49,182 bases of DNA from Mesorhizobium qingshengii (GTDB lineage Bacteria; Pseudomonadota; Alphaproteobacteria; Rhizobiales; Rhizobiaceae), in contig NZ_FMXM01000030.1 of the NCBI RefSeq assembly GCF_900103325.1, forward strand, positions 1 to 49,182. Direction: 5' to 3'. The translations under genes and the position numbers were made by a program. The notes under the pieces were generated by a model. It did no database searches. It was given only the letters and a program-made list of their open reading frames with translations, and was not told where the DNA came from. Of the stretch, positions 48,659 through 49,182 are shown piece after piece. Position 1 is the first letter of the stretch, and the number at the start of each line of letters is the position of its first letter.

Positions 48659-49182
48659 ATGACCAAACCTCATTTCCGGAAACTGCTCGGCGCGCTGGTC
48701 GCCACGTCTGTCCAGTTCGGCACGCTCGGTTTCGCGTTCGCCGACACCACCATCCTCAACGTGTCCTACGATCCGACACGCGAACTCTACAAGGCCTATG
48801 ACGAAGCCTTCGCCGCGCACTGGAAGGCCGAGACCGGCGAGACGGTCACCATCCAGCAATCGCATGGCGGATCGGGCGCCCAGGCCCGCGCCGTGATCGA
48901 CGGCCTCGACGCCGATGTGGTGACGCTGGCGCTCGAAGGCGACATCAACGCCATCGTCGCCAAGTCGAAGAAGATCAATGCGGACTGGCGTACCAAATTC
49001 GACAACAACGCGGCGCCCTACACCTCGACCATCATCTTCCTTGTCCGCAAGGGCAATCCCAAGGCCATTCACGACTGGAACGACCTGGTCAAGGACGGCG
49101 TCCAGGTGATCACCCCCAACCCCAAGACCTCGGGCGGCGCGCGCTGGAACTATCTTGCCGCCTGGGCCTACGCCAACGCCAA
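48659..49182 (+). CDS. Sulfate ABC transporter substrate-binding protein, partial (Sbp/CysP)
   Basis: The open end of the window cuts this gene after 174 codons. The ATG at 48659 has GGAGGCAG upstream. A signal peptide (MTKPHFRKLLGALVATSVQF, to about residue 28) precedes the binding domain: ILNVSYDPTRELYKAYDEAF, QQSHGGSGAQARAVIDGLDADVV and TPNPKTSGGARWNYL are all typical of sulfate/thiosulfate-binding proteins. It would deliver sulfate to a CysTWA transporter, whose genes would lie to the right of the window. The C-terminal half is not visible. Confidence 0.9.
   Translation, partial: MTKPHFRKLLGALVATSVQFGTLGFAFADTTILNVSYDPTRELYKAYDEAFAAHWKAETGETVTIQQSHGGSGAQARAVIDGLDADVVTLALEGDINAIVAKSKKINADWRTKFDNNAAPYTSTIIFLVRKGNPKAIHDWNDLVKDGVQVITPNPKTSGGARWNYLAAWAYANA

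Noticed and set aside
1..49182. CRISPR array, tRNA or rRNA genes, prophage, complete insertion sequences
   Set aside because: No regularly spaced identical repeats, no tRNA cloverleaf or rRNA stretch, and no transposase or phage protein was seen in any frame.

Overview
The window looks like a chromosomal piece of a Mesorhizobium-type alphaproteobacterium (Rhizobiales). The grounds are uniformly high GC and alphaproteobacterial codon use, the hisS-hisZ-hisG cluster with a short HisG that needs HisZ, a DUF768 protein, a DUF1127 protein divergent from a LysR regulator, an Ehu/Eut ectoine locus, and several families of palindromic intergenic repeats typical of this group. Most genes are intact. 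I see no rRNA, tRNA, CRISPR array, prophage or intact insertion sequence.

Region 1 (1-8640) is housekeeping: an acyl-CoA synthetase, hisS-hisZ-hisG, a small membrane protein, 3-methyladenine DNA glycosylase (tag), a secreted L,D-transpeptidase and folD. Region 2 (8638-17263) concerns 2-hydroxyacid oxidation: glcD-glcE-(DUF4870 membrane protein)-glcF on the minus strand, a DUF3422 protein, and divergently a FadR-type regulator followed by the FMN lactate dehydrogenase gene lldD. Two repeat-built elements with inverted ends sit inside and just upstream of the glc operon. Region 3 (17299-30416) is mixed: a metallophosphatase, a 46-residue exported peptide, a glutamine amidotransferase, an unknown CxxC protein, rsmE, gshA, a DUF937 protein with five repeated C-terminal motifs, a DUF1127/LysR divergent pair, a GGDEF-EAL gene broken inside the EAL domain, xseA, a DmpA-type aminopeptidase and a DUF768 protein.

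Region 4 (30861-45388) is the main metabolic island, for uptake and catabolism of ectoine and 5-hydroxyectoine. The minus strand carries ehuA-ehuB-ehuC-ehuD (ABC importer), eutA-eutB-eutC (probable hydroxyectoine branch), eutD (ectoine hydrolase, also called doeA) and eutE (deacetylase, also called doeB). The PLP-dependent MocR/GabR regulator enuR lies just upstream of ehuA. Divergent from enuR on the plus strand are an AsnC/Lrp regulator, a succinate-semialdehyde-type dehydrogenase, a class III aminotransferase and a zinc-less alcohol dehydrogenase-like oxidoreductase. Ectoine would be imported, opened to N-alpha-acetyl-diaminobutyrate, deacetylated, transaminated and oxidised to aspartate. 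Both the ehuA and the enuR/asnC promoter regions carry a 35-bp arrangement of two direct 12-mers at the same 23-bp spacing, the best regulatory signal in the window and a candidate EnuR operator.

Region 5 (45389-49182) holds a decayed N-formylglutamate amidohydrolase fragment, a TerC-family membrane protein, a divergent pair made of an exported protein with seven GGDTGGK-type repeats and a lipoprotein transglutaminase-like cysteine peptidase, a duplicated and partly decayed small gene, and the start of a sulfate-binding protein gene that runs off the window.
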